A DNA stretch of 64,000 bases from Larimichthys crocea (Eukaryota > Chordata > Actinopteri > Sciaenidae): NCBI RefSeq assembly GCF_000972845.2, contig NC_040028.1, positions 17,358,871 to 17,422,870 of the forward strand. The letters run 5' to 3'. How positions within the stretch are numbered: position 1 is the first letter of the stretch; the number at the start of each line of letters is the position of its first letter. This document shows, piece by piece, positions 1-30,195 of the stretch. The notes beneath the pieces were generated by a model. The model had not been told where the DNA came from, searched no databases, and saw only the letters and a list, made by a program, of their open reading frames with translations. A program made the translations under genes and the position numbers.

Positions 1-651
1 CAGGTGATAATGTGCTAGTCAAAGCTGGACAGTGTGGATAGAATATTTATAACACACCCAGCGCAAATGGAAAATTACTCTGGCATCCATTTACACCATG
101 TTAACTTTAATTTTCACTTATGAACCGTGCGGCTGCTGAGTATTCCTGGAGCACGTGAAGAGGAGCTCAGAACTGAAGTGCCTATGGACGGAGAGGATGT
201 TTTTATTTCAGTCATATTCTTGTTTTATTTCAGGCATTCAAATGTCAGCCTCACACTACTCACTCCTTCATGTCTACACATTCACACCTCACACTGCATT
301 TAAAAGCATCCACGCTTATTTAAATATAAAGTGATGTGTATATATATTTTCTGTGTCAACACTTCTGTTGCTCACTTTCCCTTTCACCCCCCACCATCCC
401 AGGCACAAACAAACCACTGTCTCCATCCAGCTGACCATTCATAGCAACGGTTGCCCAGGGCAACACCAATGGGAACAGATGCTGTTTGGCTGGTCTGCCG
501 TATGACCCCACTGACATTTGAACCCATTGTTTCTGAAAAGAGGAAGGGAGGGGGGGTTTCCACTGCGACTCTTCTAAATTTCTAAGTTCAGCACATCTTT
601 TCACACATCTTTTGTCTCTGATGTGTTCCTGTTTTTGTTTGTGTGTCTCAG
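1..651 (+). other. myo16: myo16 intron (partial)
   Basis: Sequence before the first exon in the window. I see no motor-domain codons (for example no FVRCVKPN-like coding) and take it all as intron. A polypyrimidine-rich stretch and TCTCAG precede the exon. Confidence 0.7.
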
Positions 652-16616
<15,965 letters not shown>

Positions 16617-19600
16617 CGAAGGTTGTGTGACGCAGTCACATGTATTGGCTATGAATCTCCTCCCTCTCCTTCTCTTCAGCCACACTCGCACTTCTTTTTT
16701 TTTTTTTTTAAATATGTGGACAAAGTAACCTCAATGCCCAGGGGCAAGGTTAAAGCTCCAAGGCCCAAAGCGTGAGCCTCGTCCCTGGACTGAAGGTCGG
16801 GCCTCAGCGCCTTTGACCTCAACCGATGTATGACGGTCGAGGTCAAACACTTGTATGAAAGAAGCTCAGCAATGAGTGTTATCTATAGAAAATGGAAAGG
16901 AAGGAGTGGAAAGGTTTTATCAACAAAACAGAGTGACGATCACAATAGTATTTATTTTCAGTTCAAACGTATGATGTCAGTCAATGAGAGGCTGAATTAA
17001 AGAGCAGACACTAACATTGTTTTCATAGTAGTCAGATATTAAATGGCCCCTTTAGTCCATCTGTATCTTAGCCTATCATGTTGTTGCTGCACACAAAGGA
17101 GCTCCACCCCAAAACATGGTGCTGATTATACTTGACGTGCTGTCCTGTGATGTTCCCATGAATGATTGTGTGTGCACCCCCCACCCTACGAGTGTCAGAC
17201 CTCTCTGAAGTTTACAAGTCAACCAACGCCTTCCGGACAAACTCCAGCTTTTAGCATCCGTGTACAGGCTTGGACACGAGACCCTTTTCAGGTACACAGC
17301 TCTCACTTTTAGCCCTTCACATTTGGGCTCCAAGTGCTACTGCAGCCCTGGCAACGAGCGACCAGGGGTCAGGGTAACCTCAGTATAATATCCCAAGGTG
17401 CACTTCTCTTCCCCATTGTTACTACCAGCCTTTGAGGAACAAAAACCTCCGGCCAAATTGCAAAGTACTGCACTAACCTTTACTGGGGAAAGGGGATCCA
17501 ACAAAAACCCTGCTTTGTTTGAAGGTAAAATAACTTTATCTGGTATAAAGTTCATGTTGTGAACATGAAACTCTGTGCCAAAGTGACACAACTTTTCAAA
17601 GATATGTCTAAACTAGAAAGTATAGTTATAGAAACATGTATACAGTAGTCCTCACATACTCATATGTACAGACTGACATAAACGACCAAATCAAAACTGT
17701 GGTTCAGTGCTGAGTCAGTGTTTCTAAATGAATCAAAAGAACATCGAAGGCGGGGAGAAAAACCAACAGTCTACACTTGAAAAGTAGCGACTTAACTCTC
17801 ATTGTGTCTCATCAACACCTGGGCAGTTGTGCATGTTCAGGGTTGTTCAGGAGACTGTGCAGAGCTCAGGAACTCACGCACAGACGAACTCAAAAACTCT
17901 TGTACAGATTCCTCCACCGCAGGTGTGTTTCCTTCATCTCCTTTCCTAACTTAACCCAAACAAACAGACCCCCCCCGCCTTTCCGCCCCAACTTGGTCTT
18001 GGACCTTTGTCCCTGCTCACCTTCCCGATGGATCAAACCGGCTCTACGGGTGTCTCCATGATAACCGCTCTGTAAATAGTGACTCGTGTTGTATGTTCTA
18101 GCTTTTACTATAGCAGAGAAGCGCACAGATTGAATTGAAAGATGCAGAAAGAGATGAGATAATACTGTCTATCATGGTGAAACTGAGATTTAAGAATGTC
18201 TTTGGGTTAGATGCAATGAGTTAAAGAGAAGAGGTTTATTTTAAAATGTGAATATCTTTGTTTGTTTTTTTTCAGAATGATTGTCTATGGCTATGAAATT
18301 CTTTATACTCTATTTAATATTTGTTTTTTCCCCCTCCTCTTGACCCTGTTGTTCTGTTCCTATGACGCAAGGCAGATGTTTTCATTGTATATGGATGTTT
18401 TATTGCACAATATTTATGTGGTGTCGTGTTGACTTCTGTAATGGGCTGGGTGTGTCTCGACAAGTTGTTTGATCTTTGAAGATAGGTCCAAATTGTCAGA
18501 GAGCCGCAAAGTATCAATAGCTCTAATTGATTTCTCATTCCCACTGATCACCCACAATGTGTCTGATTGATTCGGCCTTTACGAATTAGCAGCACCATCA
18601 CAGGATCGATCTCCCGGTTGCTGTCGGTGCACGGGGGGTGCACGGACGTCCAAGAGGAATTAGTGGAGGCTGCTCATATTCACAACAGAGATGGCAAATC
18701 AGCTGAGCTGCATTTTTTTATTTTTTTTTTTGTTTCGACTGACTGGCTGAATGTATAAATGCTCAATTTTCTTTCACTGCCTGTGCACATCAATGAAACG
18801 CTGTGTATGTTATTACTGGAACAGGCGCCTGTATCTACTGCTTAATGTGTTATTGTCTTCAGAAGTTATGTATGCAGTCCACTCTGCTTTAAAAAAACAA
18901 AACAAGAAAAAAGTTCGTATCGATGCAGAATTTCTGATAAGGTATTGATTTGCTCCATGATTCATACCTGCTGTGATCGAGGTTGCATGAGTAGCGCTGC
19001 ATTGCAGCAACTATGTTAAACATTTTCCTCACAGTATGACTCAGCTCATTCACTCGAGAATTTAAATCCATCTGTGATCAAACTAAATAATAAAAAAGTC
19101 AACCTTGCCAATGCGAAAGAGAACTTCGAGCCTCTGTGCTGGTCCGTCATGAGGGCCAGGGTTGTGGTTAGTCCTGTGCGTTACAGATTTGTGTATTATA
19201 TGTTTACTGAAATTATGAAATGAGGAGTTTTTTTTAATTGTCTTTTTAAGCATATCAGTGCTTTTTAACTTGCATGACCACATGTCGGGCCCCGGCCCCT
19301 CTATAACGTGCTCATGCTGAAAAGATGGCTGTCTAATGTGAAGAACTGCTTCCCACTGCACTGTGAATCACTGCACTGCCCCTCCTAGTCTCTCATCTAA
19401 ACACTCGCCATCCATTCACATCCACCCTTTACACACACATCAGCTCTGTCACATACAATCCCTGATGATCTAGCTCAGTCTGTCGTAAGCGTTACCAAGC
19501 TCTGGCAGCCAGATTACTGCCAGTCACCGTTGTTAGTCAGGAAATCTTAATATCCTCTGCGCTGAGATCAGCTCTCTGGTGCTACAGCCAGTGCAGAATG

Positions 19601-19890
19601 GCCATTTTATTGTCCATAAGACATTGTCCATGTATAGTTGTCCAGAGAGACACACAATATTTTAGCACCTGAACAGGAGTATTTCACTGCCTTTCATAGT
19701 GTTTTGTTTTTTTGTTTTTTATTGTAGTCTTTCTTTTGTACATGACATACAGTATATTTTAACCTGCATACGTACGTGTTTGTGGAAAGAAAAAAAGATT
19801 GTATGTGAAATTTCATAATTATTATCTTCCCAATGTTTTATAAGTACTGTACCTGTACAGCAATAAAGCACAATTGTGTCAATGCCAGTC
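16617..19890 (+). other. myo16: myo16 3'UTR (predicted)
   Basis: About 3.27 kb lies between the stop codon and the first convincing poly(A) signal. No other reading frame of note is present. It contains a Pumilio-type element TGTAAATA (18071-18078) and long T tracts. The extent is inferred; earlier alternative ends are possible. Confidence 0.6.
19862..19867 (+). promoter_or_regulatory. myo16: Poly(A) signal AATAAA, myo16
   Basis: A canonical hexamer AATAAA is followed within 25-45 bases by a GT-rich tract (TGCGTGTGTGTGTGTGCATG), the normal downstream element for cleavage. It is the best poly(A) context after the myo16 stop codon. Confidence 0.65.
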
Positions 19891-22800
19891 TTTGCGTGTG
19901 TGTGTGTGCATGTCAACCCCAGGACTCCGATGTCAGATGATAAAAGTGTGGGTCTGTATCCTTTGTGTAGTGGTGGAGTTATCACATCCTTTCATTATGC
20001 AGTATGGCTCCTTATAAATTATATATTATTATACGTTATATTAAAGTGTCTGGCCGAGGTGACATAGCTGTAGGGGAGTTTACTCAATAGCGATGCATCA
20101 AGTTATTAAAATATAATTTTAACTTAATGTTTAAACTTAAAGGTGAAGCCAGTTTTACACATCACAGATAAAGCCTTCTGTGGCTTCAGTGGGAAAAGCT
20201 CAAAACTGGCAGATTACCTCAAGTTTTAATCTTTTTATGACAGCGTGAAAGGCAGATGAACATGTTGGAACACAGGTACATGTACATGTAAGTGTCTAGT
20301 GGTAACTAACTATGACGGATGGTTCTGTTTTTATTAGTTCAGGTTTTGGTTTATTGGCTTTCTGTCTCCGTGCCAATACAACAGAAGTTTTTATTTGTTT
20401 GTGAAGCTCAATATAATGTCAATTTAAAGTGACGTATCCCAGAGTGGGAGCCTGCGCCTGCAGGTATTTACTAATCCGAGGCGGTTTCTGCAGAATCAGT
20501 TCACGACAAGCACAAGCACAAGTCATGTCAGCTAGAACAATTGAACAGTTCTTCCCACATTAATAACCTGCCACGGCAACTTAAGAGGAATGTTTCCCTC
20601 AAGCAGCGGCCACTGTAAGGCATCACGTCACATCAGACTGTGGGAGGCGGCGTTTGAAGTTTATGTGTCAGCGCGTGTTACAGTAAACAGCCTCTACCCG
20701 AGCATGCTGACTCACACACACACCCAGGTGTGAACAGAATTAGAGAAAAAAGCACACTTAGTCCGTTTGAAGCTCATTGACATTAACAAGATTGATGAGC
20801 ATTATATTGGGATACTAAAATCAACACGACATGCAGGCGCCAGAATGATTTTTTCTCACCATATAAACATGAAGTGAACAACACATAATACTGTACAACT
20901 AATAACTTTATTCCAGAAGATACCTGTACATATAATATTTGGCTGATCTGACTGCAATAAAAGAACTGGGTGGCTAAACCTCCATGGCGGTGAAGTGAAG
21001 CCTACGCAGAAGTGCCAAAAACTGCAGTTCCTCAAACGTCCACTTGAGGCTGGCTCCAGAAGTGAGTCAGTCTCCATAAGTCCCCATGTTCAAATGTCCA
21101 ACACTCACAGCAGAAATAAACATGTTTACAGCCTGGTACATAAAACAGTTTTGGTCTCTGTAGCTAATTTCCCCGTTCATGACAACTGTACTGAGGGTGA
21201 ATTTATATACAACTCATCTGTTCACATTATCTTAAGGCTTAAAGTTATGCAGCGTGGCCACTTTGGATGACAGATGGATGTTGTTACAGATGGTTTGTTT
21301 GAGCTCCCAGGCGTCATTCAAGCCTAAATCTAAAATTACAAATAGCCTGTTTTTACTCAATAGATACTTCAACTTACTGGCTATAAACCGGCATATTAAC
21401 ACGTAAATGTTTATTTATATGCACTGTCCCTTTTAAATAAATAGATAAATAAAATATAAATGCCAGCGCACCAAATTTTCTACATTTTCTGGCAGCCACC
21501 GACACATTAATGTGTTGCTTGCAGACTAGAAGGAAAATTATGGTTTGCGAGTTAGTTTATATCTTTGCCATTTATTGCCTTAGCTTTACTTTCTGATTTA
21601 TGTTATTTTATTTAGTGCATGTGACTGTCAGAAAGCTACTGACTTTGCACAGCTCAAGTTGACACTTGGCAAATGTATGTGGATATTTATGGAGGATATA
21701 TTTATCTCTCAGCTCGAAGGATACATATTGCATCCGGCTTCAGTTGTATGTCTGGTCGTTGTAAGCCAGGACCCGCTTCTGGAATTCTGATCAGTCAGTG
21801 ATTCAAGGGTTCCCTCCGCTTATTTGCTCCACACTGATCAGTGGAAGTCGTTATTGGATGGCAGCAGATGTGCATCAGCCCTGAAAGTATTTTGCAGTGG
21901 TCATTTCAGTGAGAGTGGACAACCAGCGAGTGGGGTCGCACTATCTGGTTAGCCCGTTCATGGTAGACGTAGACGATCAAGAATTGCTGTAGTGCAATCA
22001 TGGAACTTGGGTATTGAGGTTGTTGTGTCGGCGTCCATTTGAACCCTTGGGAGAGGCAGAATCGAGGCGGTTGAGTGCAAAGACAGCAATTCTGCTCACT
22101 ATCACGTGAGCGAGCGGGTGGGTGAACTCCAGATGCTGTAGGAACAGATTGCGTTATGACATGTGCGCCCTCCGCCGCTGTGTCATCTCAATGTTCACAG
22201 GTGACTTTGTTGGCACAATAACTCGACCTGTAGATATGCAGGATGGTGCTGAAGCACTGTTACCTGGCCGTCGTCCAGAATTCAGAGAACAGTAGTTGCA
22301 TTTGTAACTCTTGTTTCCTTTTCTCGGATGGCAGGCTGCAGAGGTGGGGGTTGTTAGTCTAATGTGTTTGCACCTGCGAGGCCTCCCCCAGGTCTATTTA
22401 AGCCGGTGCTGTTAGCAGGTTCTCGACACAGCTGAACATCCTCCAGTTTGCTTTAATTTCCACCATCCATACACGACTGATGCGGCTGCCTACCGCATCC
22501 TGTGTTTAAATTTCTTTCGTGAAATATTGTTTTTTTAGACAAATATCCAATTATTGACATTGGAAGTTAATTAGTTTTATTTTTCTGATGTGTTTTTATG
22601 CATGCATGCACACTGTGCAGGTGTAGCAAGGTGACATATCAACATACAGAACATATAGTGTGTGTAGAGTTTTTCACAATTTAGGTATTCTGCACAAAAT
22701 ATGCAATACAGCCATCAGTGTGTGTATTATGATGATGTCAGATTAGAAATGTATCAACATTTTCTATAATGAAATACCAGTTTAGATGACTTGCTGATTG

Positions 22801-25439
22801 TATGTGAGTACCTTCCCTGCACAGTGCTACAGTAATAGCAGTGTTACCACAGGGACAGTGATGGTGCTCTCTTACATGTGTTGACCATCAATCCAAATCC
22901 AAGCCATCATCGTAGGAGGGTTGTTACCTAATTTATCACCACCACCAGAAGTGGCAACAGGGCCGTTCTGTTATTTATTCCGGGCTGAAAAGGTCCACCA
23001 TTACACAGAAGGAGGGGGGTAAATGGCCAAGTGGTAATTTGGACCAAGCTGCCCCCTGATGTTCCAGCAATAAGCCCTGAATCAAACACATAGACCTTTC
23101 CTCTTTGTCTTCCATTTAGGGTGCTGACTGTGGTCACCTTTGCCATATATCCTCCAGTTTCTCCTGATTCTCTTTGGCCTCCATCGCTCCCTCAGGGCTA
23201 CTTTAGGGAGCGGTTTGTACCCAGGTGTTTGTACGTGTTCTAAGGTTGGACGGTAAAAAAAAAAGATAACTACAAGACACTGAAGACAAAGTGTGACAGC
23301 AGCAGAGAACATAAAGCACCATTCTTTGATTTGACCATTCACTGAACCCCTCCCCCAAAGAGAAATTGTCCATAAGCTGTAAAAATGTGATCATCATTCA
23401 GATATATATGGCTCAAAACCAAGCATGTTATTTGGTCATTTAAAAAGCAACCTTACCTTATGAAAGCATAGCACCAGGTCATTCCAACTCTGTATTTCCA
23501 TGTCTTCTAAACGGATCACCGTCTGGTGAGGATGCGACTATGATAACATGTACGTAACCATTCAATGCATATTTAAGACTCATTTGCAGGATTCTTGAAT
23601 TAAAATGAGCTTTTTTTTTTTTTTTAGAAAAACATTTTTCTAGCAAGTGTTAGTTCAGCAAATTCCAGTTGCTGGTAAGAAGTTTGGCAACTGTTTCAAA
23701 AAAACTAAGGAACTACTGTATGCGACCTGCACAGCGAGACGGAAGAAACGAGGTATTGATCACGCGTGCACATCGCGGTCTGCAAACCACCTTTACGAAC
23801 TCACCAGAGACACTGACATACCGTGCTGTTTGTCCTCGTGTCTATATGTTTGCGAGCTCGACAAAGAGAGAACAGCAAGAGCGAGGGAGCAGATGAGATA
23901 TTTCAAAGGCCATAAAACACAGGAGTAAACAGGATTCCTACCTTTATTGATTATTTGAGCACTGGTTGGAGGGTTTGTAGGTTTATGTTGACTTATAAAC
24001 AGTCTGGGGACTGGCTTCCTGGGTCTGATCGATGCAAGGCCCAGCTAGGTTAGAAGGGTTGTTCCCTTAGCTGTGAGCCTACACCGGCTTTATGATAGTC
24101 AAAGGTTTAGGGTTATGCTCGTAACATGCATGAAGCCACAGAGGTGGTAGCTATTTTCTGAGCATTTAAAGGCCCCATAATGTCTGTCTTTCAACCCTAC
24201 TTTACTGCCTACCCTAACCTCATGATCCCCTTCTCTCCTCCCTTTGCCCCCTCTGCTCCTCCTCCTCCCCCCCATCTTGTTTTCTCCATCTTCCTTTGAC
24301 CCCACTGTTGTTCCCTTCTTCACCTCTTCACCCGTTCGCTCGCAACGGCACGGACTTACGTACCCCGCGCGCCGACAGTGAGAAAATCAATAACATCATC
24401 TCGACACTGTCTCAATTTTCAATTAACGACTTTGAGGTCCGTCTCACCAGACACATCCATCACTGCAGATCGCATCAGACGCGAACTCTCACCATCAACG
24501 CTCAACACAGCCGACACCCTGTGCACACAGCGACACACCACAGAGATGAAATACTCAAATCGTGTTCTCAAAGCTGTTCTTCTTCACGTTTTATACAAAC
24601 AATGGGTCGATGGAATGGGTCGCCGGTTGTGACTCAACTCTGCAGGGTTGAACTTTGTTTCCAGCTGCAGGCAGGCAAAGTTTGAAGAGCCGGATGATTT
24701 TTCTCAGAAGTTGTTACAGCCTTAAAAGCTAAATCCTAAATCCTAATAAGCAGACAACCGTTGCAACAGTTTTGTCATAATTTTAATATTAATAGGTGAT
24801 AATATGTCGCAGCTGTGCAGATAAAAGCGACTGAAGCGCTCGATGCAAAGTGTTGCGTTCAGGTGTGCTCGAGTAAAAATCAAATGTAATTTCAGCGCGG
24901 TCTTTAACAAAGCTGAATTATTAATATACTGTAGCTTAGATGTAGCTACTGTAAGCACTCCATACACTGCTGGGTGGTTTAATATGTCATGAAGTATTTC
25001 ATCTCTACATGGAGAATATTTACAGGATTATTTTGTCTTTTTTCAATTAGTGCTAGTAGAAATGATTTGTAGCCACACATAACTGTGTGCTGTAAATAAG
25101 CACATTTCCCTCAGCGTGCTGCGTCTCACAATACGGTAAATATAATCAAGTGACTCTAACTACTTTCTTGACCAACCCCCCAAAGAAACCATCAACAAAC
25201 ACTGTCCCCGTCAGCCCCCATGCAGAGGTACGTATTGTGTCAATAGCACATGCAACATACCCATCATGGAAATTCTTTCCCCCCCATCTGAACTTGATAA
25301 ACAGCCAGTGGACTCTGAAGCTATCTGCGTCTTGTTTGCAGAACCACAATGATCCCGCGCTCATATGCTTTCAGAAAAAGAAAACAAAGTGATAAATCAT
25401 GAAATCATCCTCCTCCCATTTCCCCCCCCTTTTTTTTTT

Positions 25440-25700
25440 TTACCCGGCAGTCAGCAGATTGGCAGACACCCAGGCGGTGTCTTTGATGATAAAGCTAATT
25501 AATGTGGCAATTAACAAAGGCTCTATATTGCTGACGAGGTCAGACGAGCTAAGACACACTTTTTTTTTTTTACTCATATAGACGTGCGCATATATACAGA
25601 TAAATGTCTGTCAGGTAAGGGGCTCACGGGGAAACGGTAATTAGGTGTAGTTGTCTGTGACGTGGCTACAGACGCATAAACCTGCAATGCAGATAAACAT
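25440..25700. promoter_or_regulatory. Candidate conserved noncoding element A
   Basis: A high-complexity stretch free of simple repeats, except for a T-run at about 25561, with TAATTAAT at 25496-25503 and several nearby AATTA cores. This texture is typical of developmental enhancers. Conservation itself cannot be seen here. Confidence 0.2.
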
Positions 25701-26479
25701 GTAAGGAGTTAAATTCACTCTCATGTAGAGTCCAAAGGGTGTGGATGTAGCATCAGGTGCTTCTGCTGCTACCATCAAAGAAATGGGTAAAATTATGCAA
25801 ATGTAGCATTCCTGGAAACTCTGGGAAAATTCAATAACCTCTGTATCGTTTCCTTGGCAACGGGAGGCCTTGTCAGTTGCAGCGTAACCATTGTGCTCCC
25901 TCGGGCAGTCTCTGCGAGGATCTCTCTTTGCTGTATGTCATGTTTACATTATCAACCCACGCCGCTCCCAAAAGCAAACATATGGCACTCTATGCGGCGG
26001 TCTATACGTCTGTGAAGAGGGCTGCAGAGGGAAATCTGGAACGTGGTTCCAGCTTGCATGTGGGCTCAGCGGAGGAAGGGTTTGTGAAAAAATACCGATC
26101 GACTCTATGGATCTGTACATTTGGAAAGGTTGGAAGGGAGATTAATCATGCGTTGCATGAATTCCAAAGCGAGGCGTTGGAAAATCTCAGGAAATAAGCA
26201 AACACTCTGCGAGCAAACGCAACGCAAGCCTGGTCAAGAGGGAGAATGTCAGATGTTTCTGTGCTTCGTCCCCGCGGGCCTCGCCTTTGTGTGGTGGCCA
26301 AAGCTTTCTTCCTTCATTTGTCTCCGCTGTCAGCAGTAAAATGAAAGATTGGAGAAAACCCCCGACGATTTATCCGCTTAACATCTGAGGGACAAATACG
26401 GAGAGAGAGGACAACGCCCTGCCATTTTCTCCTGATGCTACATATACACATAAACCTGTGTTTATTTAAAAAGACCCCT

Positions 26480-26480
<1 letters not shown>

Positions 26481-26510
<30 letters not shown>
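26481..26510 (+). repeat. CA microsatellite (15 units)
   Basis: Pure (CA)15. Confidence 0.95.
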
Positions 26511-26512
<2 letters not shown>

Positions 26513-26519
26513 GACATCA

Positions 26520-26785
26520 CCACATAGTGCTGTAGCAGTTTTTTAATCAAGCACTGGTTAACTATCTAATCAGCCATTCGCCAACCAATTAAATCTCATG
26601 ATTGCCCTACTTAAGAGGTATAAGTAATTTAATTAGCATGGCTGGCTCCTCTTTATGGGTGAAAGAGGAGCTGCTGAATGGTGCTACAGCGAGCTGCTTG
26701 GGTCCATCCTCATTTACATGCGTCACCTACAGGACATCTGCATTTATTGTCTGTCAAGAAAATGAAGCTAGGGTTAAGCTCTGAC
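26520..26785. promoter_or_regulatory. Candidate conserved noncoding element B
   Basis: A unique-looking block between two CA repeats contains TAATTTAATTAG (26625-26636), several AATTA/ATTTA cores and no low-complexity sequence. The inference of a regulatory element rests on composition and motif density only. Confidence 0.22.
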
Positions 26786-26789
26786 AGGT

Positions 26790-26790
<1 letters not shown>

Positions 26791-26825
<35 letters not shown>
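26791..26825 (+). repeat. CA microsatellite
   Basis: CG followed by (CA)n, about 17 units. Confidence 0.95.
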
Positions 26826-26827
<2 letters not shown>

Positions 26828-28674
26828 ACATAGAAATCAGTACCGTGTGAAAATGGGAGACATGGTTTGAATAAAATTTTGTCAATGGCTGGAGCAATTC
26901 AATTCCACCGGGCATGGATGTGCCACCACCACTGAAGCTGGTGCAGGGACTCTATTTTTGATGGACACCACCAGCAGCCTGCATCAATCTGCTCAGAGAA
27001 TCCGGTTGATTTTCAAAATAAAACATCCTGTGCAATCCTCTGAAAAACAGCCAAAAGGTAAAACATGTAACTACGTATCATATTTACATATTTAGAAGAA
27101 AAATCACCAAGACAGAGACCTGCCCAGTGAGAGTACTACTCCACATAAGAAGTTTGAGTCAGAACTTTTTAACTAATTGTAACTTTGCGTTGGATCTTCC
27201 TAAATAGTATTCTTACAGGATTACTTCATTGTCAGTTAAACAACAACAAATTGTGGTTAAATCCTGCATCAAGACTGCGAGGCACACACCCTGACTTCAG
27301 ACTTTTTCTAGATGTGAATGTCTAAATGAATAAGACTGAGAACAATGTGGCTGTCCACACGTTCACATTCCAGTAAAACATTCACAACTCCCTCGACACG
27401 TTTGGAGTATTTGCACAATATTTGCATACAATGCAGCACGGCAGACAATTATAGTGTTATTTTTGTCCATGTGGTCATCCAGTCTTCCATTCATTCACTG
27501 TTTTTTTTTGTTGTTTTTTTTGCGCTGGCACCTTTCCAGTTCCCAGCTGATGGTTCTCATCTCCTCATCCGATCGGCATATCCCCACTAGATGTGTGTAT
27601 TAGTATACAGCCAGCATAGCACAAAGCTCTTCTGTTACAAACAGGAAAGTGACGCATGCAAAGACACACTCGCACTCGAGCTCCATTCAGTCCTCTGTCA
27701 TCTGATTTCTGTCACACTGTCATGCCAGATCTTTTGGTATGGGGGGAAAAAATGCAGGATTAGATGCTTGTGTCGGATTTTCCGTATTATCTACATGTAA
27801 CCGTTTCATTACGAAACATTACACGAGATGGAGAAATCCGCCGGTGCTGAGCATTCATGAGGGTGCTTGAATTAAACAGTTGGACTTTCCATCATTGGCT
27901 CTGCACATGGAGGTTGCAACCCATCTGGTAGGGATACAAAGATGGGGGGTTGGGAGAGGAGAACACATTTCAGATTTACAGTAAATGTGCAGCCATTTCA
28001 TTCCCTTTAAGAGGTTTGTTTCTCGTTCATTCGAAATATTTCATATCAGGATTTAGCAGGATTTCTATCGGGTGTGAAATCGATCACAAAGCGAAGATAA
28101 AATAATTGTTAAACAACATAGTTGGTGGTTGTTTGCATGTTCAGTTGCAATGGTAATTACACATCAAACAGGATTTATGTGAGTCCAACTAAGGCCTCAA
28201 TCAACTACTACTACTCTAGGCTTCTTTCTGCACTTTGCCATCTGAGTCAAGTGTCAAGTGGCGAGGACGGCACCGCCATGTTACTGGTATAATGTTGACA
28301 AGAAACACAAAAGGGAAGAGTAGAAATAATGGCGGTTAGGGAACCCAAACTGTGCCGTTGGTTACAATTTAACTTATTATTTTGTTCCTGTTTTCAACGT
28401 AGAGGCCAATTAAGTGACAAAAACATTGTTATTGCCTGTTTTATGATTTTACACCTCCTATTGTCAGGAAATTGTTTGTCAGTGCCTCCAAATAAAAATT
28501 ACAAAAATGATCCATGTGACCATTTTCTGATCTGAACGTCTGTGGTTAATGTTTAGTTTGATTTAGGTGCAAAACCTACTTGGTTTATATTATTAATGCA
28601 ACCAACAAACCAGCAAAATAAATAAATAAACCAGCACTGACATAAGAAATAAGAAACTGTCTGTTGTTTTTCCT

Positions 28675-29085
28675 GTTTTATTTTGTAATTCTCCCCTCTC
28701 CATGTCTTGTGTGTCTTTACTTCTTGCCTTTGTGTTTTTCCCGCCACTTTTAATTATCTGCTCGTCCCTGATTGGTTTCACCTGTGCCTAATCGCCGTCT
28801 TGAGTATTTAGTCTTTGTGCTGGCATCCTGTGTCTGTTTGCCAGTGCTGTGTCCAGTTTCACTCTCAGTTCCTGCTTCTCTTCCTCTCTGTTTTTTGGAC
28901 TTCTGTTTTACTTTTGTGCTTCTCTTCTCTTTTTGTCTTCTCTTTGATTTATGGATTCCGTTGGCTTGTTTATTTTTAAACTTTGAACTTTATGTCCACT
29001 TCCCCTTCGTGCCTGTTCTTGGGTCCCCTACCCTGAAATTTGAAACGGTTCTCTAACGTCTCGCCAGCTCCCCCGAACATATGGA
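28675..29085 (+). mobile_element. Probable transposon-derived fragment
   Basis: A pyrimidine-rich block on the + strand carries phrases common to dispersed fish repeats: CTGATTGGTTTCACCTGTGC, GAGTATTTAG, repeated TTCCTGCTTCTCTTCC, GGATTCCG..., and an end near TTCTTGGGTCC. I recognise the style but cannot name the family, and no ORF or terminal repeat was found. Confidence 0.3.
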
Positions 29086-30004
29086 ATACATAACAGAGTG
29101 CAGAGACAGTCTCTCCACGGTTAGAGTGTAACCGTACGATGTCGTGTCATGTCCCGTGAAAGATAACATTTGACTATTCAAAAACAGTCTGTTCAGAAAA
29201 GGCAGGCAGGTAGTCTGACTTTTATGCCTCTTACAGTTGCACTGAGTTGCACAAACAGTTATATTATATTGCTATATATTATGAGTTTTGTTCAAATTAA
29301 AATATTAATAATGCTGTGGAGGGTCATAAAATGTTTTATTTACCTAATCTAATTATCATCATACACTGAATGATATTCTGAAATATTCATGTACATTATA
29401 CTTCTTGCTGTTGTGTTGCTAGGTAACGTGGCACTAAACACTGCATGGGTTTTAAGCAGAAAGGGATTCAAAGAGGACTCTGCATACAGATTTCTTTCTT
29501 TTCACTGTACACAACTCGCGTAGATCCGTATGACGTCATTACAGGTTATTTTTTTCCAACAAAAGACATGTGACAACTGTTTTTTCCTGCTCAAAATCTT
29601 GCAGGTTTATGCATCTTTTTGGATTTTAAAAGTTCAGTTCAGACGAGTTCTGGATCCTCTCCCAAACTGTGATAGAAAGGGCTGGACTCATAGTATACAT
29701 AGCAGAAAACTGGCTTGTGCCTCTCACATATAGATGCTGGTTGCTCGCCCGATAAGTGCTGCAGAAAAACAATCACAATGAGTGACATTTATTCGTCTGC
29801 AGTGACGGTTAACATGGCACATGGGTCTGCTGATAACTGTGCGCTGTTTAGAGTTTAACACGGTGTCAGCTGCTCCAGCGGCCCGGAGGGAAATTGAAGA
29901 GAGCACTGCTTCCAGGTAGTGTCAAGCCCAGGATGCCGTCGGTGCCCTTGCAAAATGTTGTAGAGGAAGAGATTTCTGGCTGAAATAGCTGGACAAGTCG
30001 CCAA

Positions 30005-30195
30005 GCTCATCGCAGGACACATTCACATTCATAGTCAATGAACCTATTAAGTGCATGTGTTTGGACTGTGGGAGGAAGCCGGAGTAAGAGAACCCACACA
30101 GACACGGAGAGAACCTGCAAGGTCACAGCCGAGGTTTGAACCAGGAACCTCCCGTGCTGTGAGGCGACGCTGCTTAACCGCATGGCGCACCAGTG
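30005..30195 (-). mobile_element. SINE-like tRNA-headed repeat, minus-strand copy
   Basis: Read on the minus strand it starts with a tRNA-like head (GCGGTTAAGCAGCGTCGCCTC..., then a B-box-like GGTTCAAACCTCGG), then ...GTGTGGGTTCTCTTACTCCGG and CTTCCTCCCACAGTCCAAAC, ending near GTGAATGTGTCC. The same phrases occur in the + strand copy at 62118. This copy is diverged and lacks the 3' part. Confidence 0.7.
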
